A stretch of 64,000 nucleotides of DNA from CAVTJL01 sp963735065 (GTDB lineage: Bacteria; Pseudomonadota; Alphaproteobacteria; Geminicoccales; Geminicoccaceae). Under the pieces are notes generated by a model. The model was given only the letters and a program-made list of their open reading frames with translations. It ran no database searches and had not been told where the DNA came from. Shown piece by piece: positions 44,446 through 53,872 of this stretch (positions are counted from its first letter, which is position 1; each line of letters starts with the position of its first letter). The stretch lies in assembly GCA_963735065.1 (NCBI GenBank), contig CAVTJL010000004.1:1364001-1428000 (forward strand), in the 5' to 3' direction. The position numbers were made by a program, and so were the translations under genes.

Positions 44446-45624
44446 GTGAAAATTCACAATCAAAGAACTTTCTATGCGGTTCTTGCTGCAGCGGCTTTGT
44501 GTTGCACATGCTTGACAGCGGTACGGCCGCTTCACGCTCAGATCGCCATCTCGTCAAATGACAACAAGATCATCAATGTTGATGGCGTGAACAAGATTCT
44601 GACGAATCCTGCGCCGGATAACATCACCATCATCGACCTCGGCGTCTCGCCACCCAAGGTCATCGGCCAGCTCGATGCACCGGGCTCCGTCATCGGCCCG
44701 CCGCAAAGCGTGGCGATCGCCCCGGATGAGAGCATCGCCCTCGTCGTCGCGTCGACGAAGATCAATCCGTCCGACCCCGGGACAACGGTGCCCGACAACG
44801 AGCTGAGCGTCATCGACCTTACGACATCGCCGCCAGCAGTGATGGCGACCCTGGAGCTGGGCGTCTCGCCGACGGGTGTCTCGTTCAGTCCCGATGGCAC
44901 TTTGGTGCTGGTCGCCAATCGCGGCGATGGCACGGTATCGGTCCTCAGCGTCAACGGCAAGACGCTGACACCGGTGGGAACTATTCATCTGGGTGACGCG
45001 AAGTCCGGCCCCTGCCACGTCGCGTTCCTTCCCGACGGCAAGCATGCGCTCGTCACCCGCGACGGCGATCACCGAATTTCCGTGCTTTCCATCGAGGGCT
45101 CGAAGGTCGAGGACACCAAGGCCTACATGGTCGGAGGGGTTCGACCCTACAGCATCTCGATCAGCCCCAAGGGCGACCTCGCCGTTGTCACCAACCAGGG
45201 CGGCGGCCAGGGCGACACCGACACCATCAGTGTCATCGATCTGATGCAGGACCCGCCCCGGATCGTGGAGTCGCATTCCGTCGGACAGATCCCCGAAGGG
45301 GTCTCCTTTTCCCCGGACGGGTCGCATGTAGCCGTGATGATCCAAAATGGCTCGAACAAGCCGAAGTCTCATCCGTCCTACAACGATCATAGCCTCGTCA
45401 TGGTGTATCGGGTCGAGGACGGCGGGCTTGCGCTCGTCGCGCAGGCGAAGGTGGGCGGCTGGGGTCAAGGGGTCGCCTGGAGCGGCGATGGCAAGACGCT
45501 GCTGGCGCAGTCCATGCTGGAAAGCGCGATCGACGTGCTGAGCTTCGACGGAGAGACGCTGGCCATCACCGGCCGGATCAAGGTCCCAGGCGGCCCGGCG
45601 GGCATCCGTACCGTCGAGCGATAA
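44446..45624 (+). CDS. Exported YncE/lactonase-like beta-propeller protein
   Basis: 392 residues from the GTG at 44446, chosen because GGAGG lies 7-9 nt upstream and a signal peptide follows (FYAVLAAAALCCTCLTAV, cleavage near LHAQ). The mature part has seven-bladed propeller repeats: GVSPTGVSFSPDGTLVLVAN, GGVRPYSISISPKGDLAVVT, GQIPEGVSFSPDGSHVAVMI, GGWGQGVAWSGDGKTLLAQS. Relatives are periplasmic YncE-type or 6-phosphogluconolactonase-like proteins. It is convergent with the lipoprotein gene. The first codons are AT-richer than the rest. Confidence 0.85.
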   Translation: MKIHNQRTFYAVLAAAALCCTCLTAVRPLHAQIAISSNDNKIINVDGVNKILTNPAPDNITIIDLGVSPPKVIGQLDAPGSVIGPPQSVAIAPDESIALVVASTKINPSDPGTTVPDNELSVIDLTTSPPAVMATLELGVSPTGVSFSPDGTLVLVANRGDGTVSVLSVNGKTLTPVGTIHLGDAKSGPCHVAFLPDGKHALVTRDGDHRISVLSIEGSKVEDTKAYMVGGVRPYSISISPKGDLAVVTNQGGGQGDTDTISVIDLMQDPPRIVESHSVGQIPEGVSFSPDGSHVAVMIQNGSNKPKSHPSYNDHSLVMVYRVEDGGLALVAQAKVGGWGQGVAWSGDGKTLLAQSMLESAIDVLSFDGETLAITGRIKVPGGPAGIRTVER

Positions 45625-45649
45625 GGGCCCATATCCGGCACGAGAAGGA

Positions 45650-45910
45650 TCAATCCGGCTCCCCTACCCCCTGGCCCGTCTGGGGTGCGGGCGTCTGCGG
45701 CTTCATGGGGGCCGGTTCCGCGGTCGGTCGCGTGATGACGAACTCGCCGCTGGGCCCGCTGAAGAGGCCCGGGCCCGGAGCATCGCCGGAGACCGGTGGC
45801 TGGAAGGGCTCGAAGCCGCAGCCGGCGAGGCCCAGGCAGGCGAGGAACAGGACGAGGGTCGGCGCTCGAAGGCGCCTTGGAAGCAGCGCTCCTCCGTCTG
45901 CGGCGGCCAT
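45650..45910 (-). CDS. Small lipoprotein coupled to the porin gene
   Basis: 86 residues. A positively charged start is followed by LVLFLACLGLAGCGFEPFQP, with the lipobox cysteine in LAGC. The rest is Pro/Gly-rich and probably disordered. Its ATG overlaps the stop of the upstream porin gene by one base (TGATG), so the two are coupled. It may anchor or assist the porin. No family is recognised. Confidence 0.65.
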   Translation of the reverse strand: MAAADGGALLPRRLRAPTLVLFLACLGLAGCGFEPFQPPVSGDAPGPGLFSGPSGEFVITRPTAEPAPMKPQTPAPQTGQGVGEPD

Positions 45911-47193
45911 CAGAACTTCACCCGCGTGCCCATGGTCATCACATAGATGTCGTCGGTGCGGGGCGAGGCGCCGTCAAGGCTGTACCAGCGCAGGCCGGCA
46001 TAGAGGTCGGTGCCGATATCGGCGACGCTCTGGTCGACGACGAAGCCCACCGAATGGCCGGTATCGCCGGGGTTGGGGCGCTCGTTGGTCTGCTGATAGT
46101 CGAGGCTGAAGGCCGTCCTGCCGAAGTCGAAGAAGCCGTGCTGCCAGCCGCCCTTGATGTAGTAAAAGGTCTGGTTCTGCGAGTCCTGGTCCTGCACGCC
46201 CGCAGCACCGGTGAGGTTGAGGCCGGTTGCCAGATGGAGGACCGAGGCCGAGCCGACCACGTCGTAGTTGACGCCCTGCTGGCTGGGGTCGGTGATGCCG
46301 ACACCCGACGCGATCTTGAGGCCATGGCCCTCGCCGGCCCAGCGCACGGCACCGCTCGCCGTCTGGTCCTCGCCATAGGTGCCGGAGAGGGTGAAGCCGG
46401 CGCGCTCGGGCGTGTCGTAACGGATGCGGGTGGCGCGGGGATTGTCGAAGTCGGTGAAGACGTTCTTGACCTGGATGTTGCCGTAGCCGTCGCCCTTCTG
46501 CGCGAAGAGAAGGCCGCCCGCGACGTCGGCCACGTTCGCGTACGACAAGAGATCGGTGCCGGAGAGGTCGATGCGCGCGATATCCTTGGTCGACGGATCG
46601 CCCTTGCCGAAAAAGACCGTGCCGTAGGTCTTGCTCGCGAAGACGGCCTCCACCTTGCGCTGGTCGAACTTGTCGCCGGGATTCTCGTTGAGCTGCGAGA
46701 CGTCGTTCGAGTTGTTGGGTGAGATCCCGATCTCGATATTGGCGCCAATCTTGAGGTCGCCCGTGACCTGGGCGCTGCCGTTGAGGCGCAGGCGGGATAC
46801 GGAGAGATCGTTGTCGACGAAGTAGGCCTTGGTCCGGCGGCCGTCGTCGGCGACGTTCACCATCCTGTTGACCCAGCCGGAGATGGCGAGCTTGACCTTG
46901 CTCTGCCCCGAGGTGACGAGCGGCTTGCCCGTCACCGCCTGGCTCGCCGCCTCGGCCTGCTTGCCCGCCTCGGTGGCCTTCTTCTCCGTCGCTTCGGTCT
47001 GCTGCTGAAGCTGCTGCACCTGCTGCTGCAGCTGCTCGAGCAGCTTCTGCTGCGCCTCGAGCTGCTGTTGCTGCTGCTGGATGACGCGCTGCAGCTCGGC
47101 GGCGGTGGGCGCCGCGGTGGCAGGGCCGGTCGAGAGAGCCAAGGTCGAGATCGAGCATCCAATGAGCAGCGCAAGGCGATGCGAGCAGGTCAT
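45910..47193 (-). CDS. Outer-membrane porin with N-terminal coiled coil
   Basis: 427 residues from ATG 47193 (GGAGGGAA upstream); the longer frame is rejected. Signal peptide MTCSHRLALLIGCSISTLAL with cleavage at ATA. Residues ~30-85 are a Gln-rich coiled coil (VIQQQQQQLEAQQKLLEQL), as in trimeric porins anchored to peptidoglycan. The rest alternates into a beta-barrel of the Porin_O_P/DcaP type (SGWVNRMVNVADDGRRTKAY; ends in VMTMGTRVKF with the terminal Phe required for barrel assembly). It probably takes up sugars or acids for the neighbouring catabolic operons. Confidence 0.85.
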   Translation of the reverse strand: MTCSHRLALLIGCSISTLALSTGPATAAPTAAELQRVIQQQQQQLEAQQKLLEQLQQQVQQLQQQTEATEKKATEAGKQAEAASQAVTGKPLVTSGQSKVKLAISGWVNRMVNVADDGRRTKAYFVDNDLSVSRLRLNGSAQVTGDLKIGANIEIGISPNNSNDVSQLNENPGDKFDQRKVEAVFASKTYGTVFFGKGDPSTKDIARIDLSGTDLLSYANVADVAGGLLFAQKGDGYGNIQVKNVFTDFDNPRATRIRYDTPERAGFTLSGTYGEDQTASGAVRWAGEGHGLKIASGVGITDPSQQGVNYDVVGSASVLHLATGLNLTGAAGVQDQDSQNQTFYYIKGGWQHGFFDFGRTAFSLDYQQTNERPNPGDTGHSVGFVVDQSVADIGTDLYAGLRWYSLDGASPRTDDIYVMTMGTRVKF

Positions 47194-47388
47194 CGTGACG
47201 TTCCCTCCGCGTTCCGGTCCGCGACGCTCCCGACCCGAGGCCCGACGATCGGTGTCGCGCCGCGCATCTACGTGGCGGCCAGCAACGGAGCCGTGACACC
47301 TGTGCCGCACCGCTGGGACGCGGCGATGCCTCGAACAGGGTTGACGATCAGCGGCCTCAGCCCAAAAGCGGGCCGCCCTGCCCCGGTC

Positions 47389-48072
47389 TTACGCGCCGTC
47401 GAGCAGGCGCAGCAGGATCTCCGAGGCGCCCGCGATGTCGGCATCGAGCGCGGCGCGGGCGCCGGCGGCGTCCCGACGCGAGAGCGCATCGAGCATCGCC
47501 CGGTGCTGGCGGTTGGCGCTGCGCCAGTTGTCCGAGGCGCGCAGCAGATCAAAATAGGGGCCGATCTGCAACCATAGCGATTCGATGGTGCCCAGCAGGA
47601 CCAGCGAGCCGGCGGCCTCGTAGACCGTGAAATGGAACTCGCGGTTGGCCGGCACGAAGGCGCGGCGATCCTTGGCGGCGGCCGCTTTCTCCATCTGCGC
47701 CACGAGGGCGTCGAGGCGGTCGAGCTCGGCGTCGGACAGCCGGGACGCCGCCCATTCGGCGGCCAGGCCCTCGACCTCGCGGCGCACCCGCGCGAGATCC
47801 AAGAGACGCTCGCGGCTCAGGCGCGGGATGCCCACCGAGCGGCCGGCGACGACGGTCAGGGCCTTCTCCGCGGTGAGACGGCGCAGCGCCTCGCGCACGG
47901 GCATGGCGCTGACGTCGAAGGCATCGGCCAGGCTCTGGATCGTCACCGTCTGGCCGGGCTCGATCTCGCCGTCGAGGATCATCTCCTTGAGGCCCAGATA
48001 GACCCGGTCGTGCACCGTCTCCTTGGCGACGGGCCGGTACGGCAGCTTTTTTTCTGTTCTTGCTAGTTCCAT
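47389..48072 (-). CDS. GntR-family regulator, FCD subfamily
   Basis: 227 residues. The winged HTH is at ~18-85 (TVTIQSLADAFDVSAMPVRE ALRRL, with the usual P-V-R-E-A-L helix). The all-helical FCD effector domain follows, with metal-ligand-like D/H residues (REFHFTVYEAAG, NRQHRAMLDAL). It is divergent from the sugar importer/catabolic operon with 198 bp between the two starts, and is the natural repressor of that operon, with a sugar acid as the likely inducer. Confidence 0.9.
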   Translation of the reverse strand: MELARTEKKLPYRPVAKETVHDRVYLGLKEMILDGEIEPGQTVTIQSLADAFDVSAMPVREALRRLTAEKALTVVAGRSVGIPRLSRERLLDLARVRREVEGLAAEWAASRLSDAELDRLDALVAQMEKAAAAKDRRAFVPANREFHFTVYEAAGSLVLLGTIESLWLQIGPYFDLLRASDNWRSANRQHRAMLDALSRRDAAGARAALDADIAGASEILLRLLDGA

Positions 48073-48157
48073 GGCCTCTGGCCGGCAGGGTCCGCCCGTT
48101 GCCTGCCGCCACCCTGCACGGTCGCCAGGGCTTGGGGAAGGCGGTTGCGTGGCGCGC

Positions 48158-48177
48158 TGATCTGTGATTTGTGATCA
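48158..48177. promoter_or_regulatory. Candidate GntR operator
   Basis: TGATC and GATCA form an inverted repeat spaced by 10 nt (48158-48162 and 48173-48177), with two direct TGTGAT half-sites inside. It sits in the divergent region between the regulator and the importer operon, the expected place for an autoregulatory site. Confidence 0.45.
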
Positions 48178-48270
48178 AAAGTCCGCTGGCGTCAATCGCC
48201 GCCCGCCTCGCCGGGCCGATCGATCAGCCGGAAGGCTCCAAACAGCCAGGACCCAGGGAGGAAAGAACCG

Positions 48271-49389
48271 ATGCGCGCACGAACGCTTCTGGCCGGGCTT
48301 GCAGCCCTCGGCCTGATCACCGGGGCCGCCGGTCCGGCGGCGGCCAAGAAGTTCAAGGTCTATCTGTCGATGAGCTACATCGGCAACGACTGGCAGGCAG
48401 AAGCCGCCAACATGGTCAAGGCCATGGCGGACAGCAAGGAGATGAAGGACAAGGTCGATCTCGAGGTCCAGGTGGCCGGGCCCAACGCCCAGCGCCAGAT
48501 CCAGCAGATCAACGCCATGGTCCAGGCCGGCGCCAACGCGATCATCGTCTATCCGATCTCGCCCACCGCCCTCAATCAGGTCGTGAAGAACGCCTGCAAT
48601 CGCGGCGTTCTGATCTTCGCCTACGACTCGGTGATCACCGAGCCCTGCGCCTACAACACGACGATCGACCAGGAGGAGGCGGGCGCCAAGCCGGCGCAAT
48701 GGCTGGTCGACCAGCTCCACGGCAAGGGCAACGTCGTCGTCATCACCGGCGTGCCCGGCACGTCGGTCGACACGCTGCGGACCAAGGCGGCGAAGGAGGT
48801 CTTCGCCAAGAACCCCGGCATCCACATCATCGCCGAGGCCAACGGCATGTGGAGCCAGGCGGTGGCCCGCACCGAGCTCTCGAAGATCGTGGCGACCCAT
48901 CCCTGGTCGGAGATCGACGGGCTTTGGATGCAGGCCGGCTGCTACACGGCGGCGTCCATGGAGGACGAGGCCGGCATCGCCGACAAGGACAAGAAGCCCT
49001 GCGCCGGCGAGGGCTCGAACGGCCATCGCATCCAGATGCTGCCGGTCGGCACGACGGGCATCGAGGGCGCCAACGGCACCTACCGGCCGATGGGCTATCC
49101 CAGCATCTCCTACGCCTCGCCGCCCTATTCGGGTGCTCTGGCGCTGAAGAACGCGGTGGCCAAGCTCGAGGGCAAGGACGTCCCCAAGCTCACGACCCTG
49201 CCGCTGCCGCTCTACACCAACGATGAGATCAAGCTCTGCCAGGAGGGGACCTGGAAGGAGATGGAGGCCGGCTGCAACGTCTTCCAGCCGCAGATCATCT
49301 CGAACCCCGGCTGGTTCGCCTCGATCTACTCGGCCGAGACCCCCGAGGTCGGTCTCCAGGCGGCCCTGGTGGGCCAGCCCGAGAACTGA
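48271..49389 (+). CDS. Ribose-type sugar ABC transporter substrate-binding protein
   Basis: 372 residues; ribosome site GGGAGGAAAG precedes the ATG. Signal peptide MRARTLLAGLAALGLITG, mature start after AAA. The type I periplasmic binding fold is clear: FKVYLSMSYIGNDWQAEAAN, QQINAMVQAGANAIIVYPIS, GNVVVITGVPGTSVDTLRTK. Two Cys pairs near the C-terminus (KLCQEGTWKEMEAGC) may form a disulfide. It feeds the ATPase and fused permease downstream. The ligand is a monosaccharide or sugar acid, by family and by the catabolic genes that follow. Confidence 0.9.
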   Translation: MRARTLLAGLAALGLITGAAGPAAAKKFKVYLSMSYIGNDWQAEAANMVKAMADSKEMKDKVDLEVQVAGPNAQRQIQQINAMVQAGANAIIVYPISPTALNQVVKNACNRGVLIFAYDSVITEPCAYNTTIDQEEAGAKPAQWLVDQLHGKGNVVVITGVPGTSVDTLRTKAAKEVFAKNPGIHIIAEANGMWSQAVARTELSKIVATHPWSEIDGLWMQAGCYTAASMEDEAGIADKDKKPCAGEGSNGHRIQMLPVGTTGIEGANGTYRPMGYPSISYASPPYSGALALKNAVAKLEGKDVPKLTTLPLPLYTNDEIKLCQEGTWKEMEAGCNVFQPQIISNPGWFASIYSAETPEVGLQAALVGQPEN

Positions 49390-49446
49390 GCTGAAGACAA
49401 CGCCGCGGTGGCCTCGCGCCACCGCGGCGGCGCCCAAGGTTCCGGC

Positions 49447-50976
49447 ATGACAGCCCTACCCGCCATCACCGCCCAGGGGATCAGGAAGGCGTTCGGTGCC
49501 ACCGTGGCCGCCGATGACGTCTCCTTCAGCGTCCCCGCCGGCAATGTCCACGCGCTGCTGGGCGAGAACGGTGCCGGCAAGTCGACGATCGTCAAGCTGC
49601 TCTCGGGCCTGATCCTCCCCGACGCGGGCACGATCAGCATCGAGGGCAGCCCGGTCCGGCTCTCGAGCCCCAGGGTGGCGCACGGCCTGGGCGTGCAGAC
49701 GGCCTTCCAGGAGATGACGCTGGTCCGGGACCTCACGGTCCTGGACAACATGCTCATCCCCTATGCGCCCACCAACGCGCTGGGCCTCGTGCGCCGGCGC
49801 CATGCCGAGGCCAGGGTGCGCGAGCATTTCGCGGCCCTCGACCTCGACGACATCGACCTCTTCGACGAGGTGGGCACGCTCGACCTCGCCGTGCAGCAGA
49901 AGATCGAGATCGCCCGGGCCGTTTTCCGCGAGCCGCGCATCCTGCTCCTGGATGAGCCCACCTCGAGCCTGTCGGGGCGCGACATCGACTGGCTGGGCGC
50001 CGTGATGGCGCGCCTCACGGCCGAGGGCGCCACGCTGCTCTTCATCTCGCACCGCCTGCCCGAGGTGCGCCGCTTCTGCGACACGCTGACGGTGCTGAGG
50101 AACGGCCGGGCCATCGCGACCAAGCAGGTGGCCGAGGTCGACGACGACGAGGTGATCCGCATGATCATCGGCCGCTCGCTCGACCAGACCTTCCCGCCCC
50201 GTCCACCCCTGAGCTCGAGGGGGCCGGCGGTGCTGGCCGGTCACAACCTCGCCGCGGGCCGGCTGCGCGATGCCTCCTTCACGCTCCATTCGGGCGAGAT
50301 CCTGGGCGTGGCCGCCCTTCAGGGCATGGGCCAGCTCGAGCTCTTTCTCTCCTGCTTCGGCATGATGGAGCTGGACCGGGGCCGCATGGAGATCGACGGC
50401 AAGCCCGTCAGCATCATCACGCCACAGGACGCGCTGCGGGCCGAGATCGGCATCAGCCTCGTGCCCGAGGACCGCAAGACCGAGGCGCTCTTCCTCAAGC
50501 TCAGCGGCGAGCGCAACGTCTCCATGCCGGTGATCGACCGCTTCCGCAGCGGGCTGCTGATCGACGGTGCTGCCGAGGCCGAGGCTGTGGGCCGCGTGCT
50601 CGACCTCGTCCAGGTCGACCGCCGGGCGCTGTGGACCCGTGTCGGCGCCTTCTCGGGCGGCAACCAGCAGAAGATCGTCATCGCCAAATGGCTGCTGGCC
50701 GAGAGCCGTATTCTTCTCCTCTACGATCCCACGCGCGGCATCGATGTCGGCACCAAGCACGAGCTCTATCTCCTGATGCGGCGCTATGCCGAGGCGGGCG
50801 GTGCTGTCCTGTTCTACTCGACCGAGATCCCCGAGCTCGTGAACCTCGCCGACCGCGTGGTCGTCCTCTATGGCGGCAGGCTCACCCAGGAGCTGGGCCC
50901 CGATGCGATGAGCGAGGAGGCGATCCTTCGAGCGGCGCTGGGCGGTGACTCCTCGATCCTGGAGCCCGCCGCATGA
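49447..50976 (+). CDS. Ribose-type sugar ABC transporter ATP-binding protein (two ABC domains)
   Basis: 509 residues from ATG 49447. The N-terminal ABC has Walker A GENGAGKS (39-46) and Walker B ILLLDEPTSSL. Its signature position reads LDLAVQQKIEIARAV rather than the classical LSGGQ form. The C-terminal ABC has a degenerate Walker A region (AALQGMGQLEL) but a good signature FSGGNQQKIVIAKWL, the asymmetric pattern usual in RbsA/XylG proteins. It overlaps the permease gene by 4 bp (ATGA). Confidence 0.92.
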   Translation: MTALPAITAQGIRKAFGATVAADDVSFSVPAGNVHALLGENGAGKSTIVKLLSGLILPDAGTISIEGSPVRLSSPRVAHGLGVQTAFQEMTLVRDLTVLDNMLIPYAPTNALGLVRRRHAEARVREHFAALDLDDIDLFDEVGTLDLAVQQKIEIARAVFREPRILLLDEPTSSLSGRDIDWLGAVMARLTAEGATLLFISHRLPEVRRFCDTLTVLRNGRAIATKQVAEVDDDEVIRMIIGRSLDQTFPPRPPLSSRGPAVLAGHNLAAGRLRDASFTLHSGEILGVAALQGMGQLELFLSCFGMMELDRGRMEIDGKPVSIITPQDALRAEIGISLVPEDRKTEALFLKLSGERNVSMPVIDRFRSGLLIDGAAEAEAVGRVLDLVQVDRRALWTRVGAFSGGNQQKIVIAKWLLAESRILLLYDPTRGIDVGTKHELYLLMRRYAEAGGAVLFYSTEIPELVNLADRVVVLYGGRLTQELGPDAMSEEAILRAALGGDSSILEPAA

Positions 50977-53039
50977 GCGCTGCCACCGGCACCATCGGCG
51001 AGCGGGCACCAGCCGGGCGGCGCTTCAGGCTCGGCCGCCACCGCGGCCTGCTGATCGCCATTGCCGTCTTCGTCATCCTCTTCCTCGTCGCCGACTGGGT
51101 CAGCGCGGGGCCGCTTTCCTATTTCGAGGTGAGCTTTCTCTCCAGCGGCGGGGCCACGCTGGCGATCGCGGCGATGGGCGAGACGCTGGTCATCCTCTCG
51201 GGCGGCTTCGATCTCTCGGCGGGTGCGGTCATCTCGCTCGTCAACGTGATCCTGGCGGCGCACATGCAGGACGCGGCGGGCTCGATGCTGCTGTGGTGCG
51301 CGATCGGCATCGGCGTCGGTGCCGCCTGCGGCGCCTTCAACGGCTTTTTCGTCGCCTATGTCAGGCTGCAGCCCATCGTCGTCACGCTCTCGACCATGTT
51401 CATCGTCCAGGGCCTGACGCTGCTCGTGATGGAGAAGCCCGGCGGGATGATCCCGCCCTCGCTCAGCACCATCCTCACCGGCGACGCGATCCCCAACCTG
51501 CTGCCGATGCCGATCGTCCTGATCCTGGTGCTGCTCCTGGGCTGGCTGCTGCTGAAAAAAAGCCGGTTCGGCACGGCGATCTACGCCACCGGCAGCGATC
51601 CCGACGCGGCGGCTGCAGCCGGCCTGCGCGTGCCGCGCACGCTCTTCCTCGTCTACACGCTGGCGGGCGGCCTCTACGGCCTGGGCGGCGTCTTCATCAG
51701 TGCCCTCACCGGCAGCGGCGACCCGCTCGTCGGCAATCCCATGCTGCTGCAGGTGTTCACCGCCGTCGTGGTGGGCGGAACGCTGCTGGGCGGCGGACGC
51801 GGCGGTCCCGTGGGCTCGGTCTTCGGCGCCTACATCTTGATGATCGTCATCAACATCCTCCTCGTGCTGAACGTCTCCGCCTACTACAGCACGGTCGTCG
51901 AGGGGCTGATCCTGATCCTGGCGGTGCTGGGCGCCTCGCTCAGCCGCGGCTCGAGCCTCTTTCATTATCTGCGCCTGGGCTGGCGCCGGCTGCAGGCATG
52001 GCGGGCCGGGAGCCTGCCGGGACAGGCGCTGAGCCAGCACCATCATCTGAGGCTCGCCGGATCCGGCGAGGCGGCGCCCGCCGCAGCACCACCGCCCTTC
52101 TGGGTGCGCCACCGCGAGACGCTGCGCTACGCGCTGCCGTCCTATGTGTGCTTCGTCCTCGTCCTGATCGCGACGCAGCTCGTCATCGGCAACATGCTGT
52201 TCAGCGGGCACTATTACGACACGCTGGTGGTGCTGGCCTCCTTCATGGCGATCCTGGCGCTGGGCCAGGGGGCGGTGATCCTCACGGGCGGCCTCGATCT
52301 GTCGCTGCCCTGGACCATCGGTTTTTGCGGCATCCTCCTGGCGGGCCTCGTCAACGGCTCCAACCTCGCCTTTGTCTATGTGCTGCCGCTGGTGCTCATC
52401 ATCGGCGTGGTGATCGGCCTCCTGAACGGGATCGGCATCGTCTTCCTGGGCCTCTCGCCCATCGTCATGACGCTGGCCATGAACGGCATCCTGCAGGGCG
52501 CGGCCCTGGTCTATTCGGGCGGCACGCCCGCGGGCTTCGCGCCGCCGGTGCTGCGCTGGTTCATGACCGGCGGCCTGCTCCACGTGACGCCCATCGTCTG
52601 GCTCATGATCCTGTTCGTGCCGGCGGCCGTTCTTCTTCTCGGCCGCACGCCGTTCGGCCGGCGCGTCTACGGCATCGGCAACAGCCTCAGAGTGGCGCAG
52701 CTCTCGGGCATCCGGGTCGGCACGACACTCATCGGCGTCTACGCGCTGAGCGGCTTCTGCGCGGCACTGGTGGGCGTGCTGCTCGCCGGCTTCTCGGGCC
52801 AGGCGAGCCTCGGCATGGGCGACGAGTATCTGCTGCCGTCCATCGCCGTCGTCGTCGTGGGCGGGGCGCTGATCACCGGCGGGCGCGGGCACTATCTGGG
52901 CATCCTGGGCGGCGTGCTGCTGCTGACGGCGCTCCAGACGCTCCTCGCCGGCACGACCCTGCCCTTCGCCACGCGTGCCATCGTCTTCGGCCTCGTCGTC
53001 CTGGGTGCCGTGATAGCGCTCCGCGACCGGCAGGCGTGA
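50973..53039 (+). CDS. Fused tandem RbsC-type sugar permease (two permease domains in one protein)
   Basis: 688 residues, about twice a normal RbsC. Residues ~1-335 form one permease (AIAAMGETLVILSGGFDLSA; VGGTLLGGGRGGPVGSVFGA). Residues ~336-400 are a polar linker (HHHLRLAGSGEAAPAAAPPP). Residues ~400-688 form a second permease (LALGQGAVILTGGLDLSLPW; VVVGGALITGGRGHYLGILG). The halves are clearly homologous but diverged. A covalent heterodimer channel is predicted. The region 51555-51562 is an A-run encoding KK in an otherwise GC-rich gene. Confidence 0.92.
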   Translation: MSAATGTIGERAPAGRRFRLGRHRGLLIAIAVFVILFLVADWVSAGPLSYFEVSFLSSGGATLAIAAMGETLVILSGGFDLSAGAVISLVNVILAAHMQDAAGSMLLWCAIGIGVGAACGAFNGFFVAYVRLQPIVVTLSTMFIVQGLTLLVMEKPGGMIPPSLSTILTGDAIPNLLPMPIVLILVLLLGWLLLKKSRFGTAIYATGSDPDAAAAAGLRVPRTLFLVYTLAGGLYGLGGVFISALTGSGDPLVGNPMLLQVFTAVVVGGTLLGGGRGGPVGSVFGAYILMIVINILLVLNVSAYYSTVVEGLILILAVLGASLSRGSSLFHYLRLGWRRLQAWRAGSLPGQALSQHHHLRLAGSGEAAPAAAPPPFWVRHRETLRYALPSYVCFVLVLIATQLVIGNMLFSGHYYDTLVVLASFMAILALGQGAVILTGGLDLSLPWTIGFCGILLAGLVNGSNLAFVYVLPLVLIIGVVIGLLNGIGIVFLGLSPIVMTLAMNGILQGAALVYSGGTPAGFAPPVLRWFMTGGLLHVTPIVWLMILFVPAAVLLLGRTPFGRRVYGIGNSLRVAQLSGIRVGTTLIGVYALSGFCAALVGVLLAGFSGQASLGMGDEYLLPSIAVVVVGGALITGGRGHYLGILGGVLLLTALQTLLAGTTLPFATRAIVFGLVVLGAVIALRDRQA

Positions 53040-53062
53040 CCGAGCAGCAAGGGAGCCTTCCT

Positions 53063-53857
53063 ATGACCGAGAGCGCGCCGCGCATCGCCGGCATCAAGCC
53101 GGGCCTTCGTGTCTTCATCAGTGCCGGCGCCGGCGGCATCGGCCGCACCATCGCCGACGCGCTCATCGCGCATGGCGCCCGCGTGATGGTGACCGACGTC
53201 GACGAGAAGGCGCTGGCCAATTACCGCGACGCCCATCCGGGCCATCCGACGATCCGTGCCGATGCCGGCGTGCAGGCCGATGTCGACGCCGCGTTCGACC
53301 TGCTCGAGAAGGAGCTGGGCGGGCTCGACGTGCTGGTGAACAATGCCGGCATCGCGGGGCCGACGGCCGGTGTGGAGGAGATCGACCCGGACGCCTGGCG
53401 GCGTACGGTGGACATCAACCTCTCCGGCCAGTTCTATTGCCAGCGCCGCGCCGTGCCGCTGCTGAAGAAGGTCGAGGATGGCGTCATCATCAACATCGCC
53501 TCGGTCGCCGGCCGCCTCGGCTACGCCTACCGGCTGCCCTATGCGGCGACGAAATGGGCGATCGTCGGCATGACCCAGAGCCTGTCGCTGGAGCTGGGCC
53601 CGTTCGGCATCCGGGTCAACGCGATCCTGCCCGGCATCGTCGAGGGGCCGCGCATGAACAACGTGATCCAGGCGCGCGCCGACGAGCTCGGCATCGGCTT
53701 CGATGAGATGCGCGATCGCTATCTCGAGAAGACGGCGCTGGGCCGTATGGTGAGCCAAGGCGACATCGCGGACATGGCGCTTTTCCTCTGCTCGCCCATG
53801 GGCCGTAACGTGGCGGGCCAGGCGCTCAGCGTCTGCGGCCACGTCGTCTCGATCTGA
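53063..53857 (+). CDS. Short-chain dehydrogenase/reductase
   Basis: 264 residues from ATG 53063 (the longer frame belongs to the permease's shadow). Rossmann motif ISAGAGGIGRTIA (20-32), NNAG in VLVNNAGIAGP, catalytic Ser in NIASVAGRLGY and Y-x-x-x-K in PYAATKWA. Preference for NAD is suggested by VTDVDEKAL after beta-2 (acidic residue). As first enzyme after the importer, it probably oxidises the imported sugar or sugar acid. Product identity is inference. Confidence 0.9.
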   Translation: MTESAPRIAGIKPGLRVFISAGAGGIGRTIADALIAHGARVMVTDVDEKALANYRDAHPGHPTIRADAGVQADVDAAFDLLEKELGGLDVLVNNAGIAGPTAGVEEIDPDAWRRTVDINLSGQFYCQRRAVPLLKKVEDGVIINIASVAGRLGYAYRLPYAATKWAIVGMTQSLSLELGPFGIRVNAILPGIVEGPRMNNVIQARADELGIGFDEMRDRYLEKTALGRMVSQGDIADMALFLCSPMGRNVAGQALSVCGHVVSI

Positions 53858-53872
53858 GGAGATTGTCGAGAG

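Noticed and set aside
46960..47090. Repetitive CTG/CAG-rich stretch as a microsatellite or CRISPR-like array
   Set aside because: It encodes the Gln/Leu-rich coiled coil of the porin; repeats are codon-level, not spacer-separated.
50868..52892. 674-codon minus-strand frame
   Set aside because: It is antisense to the fused permease; repetitive polar composition arises from codons of the hydrophobic sense strand.
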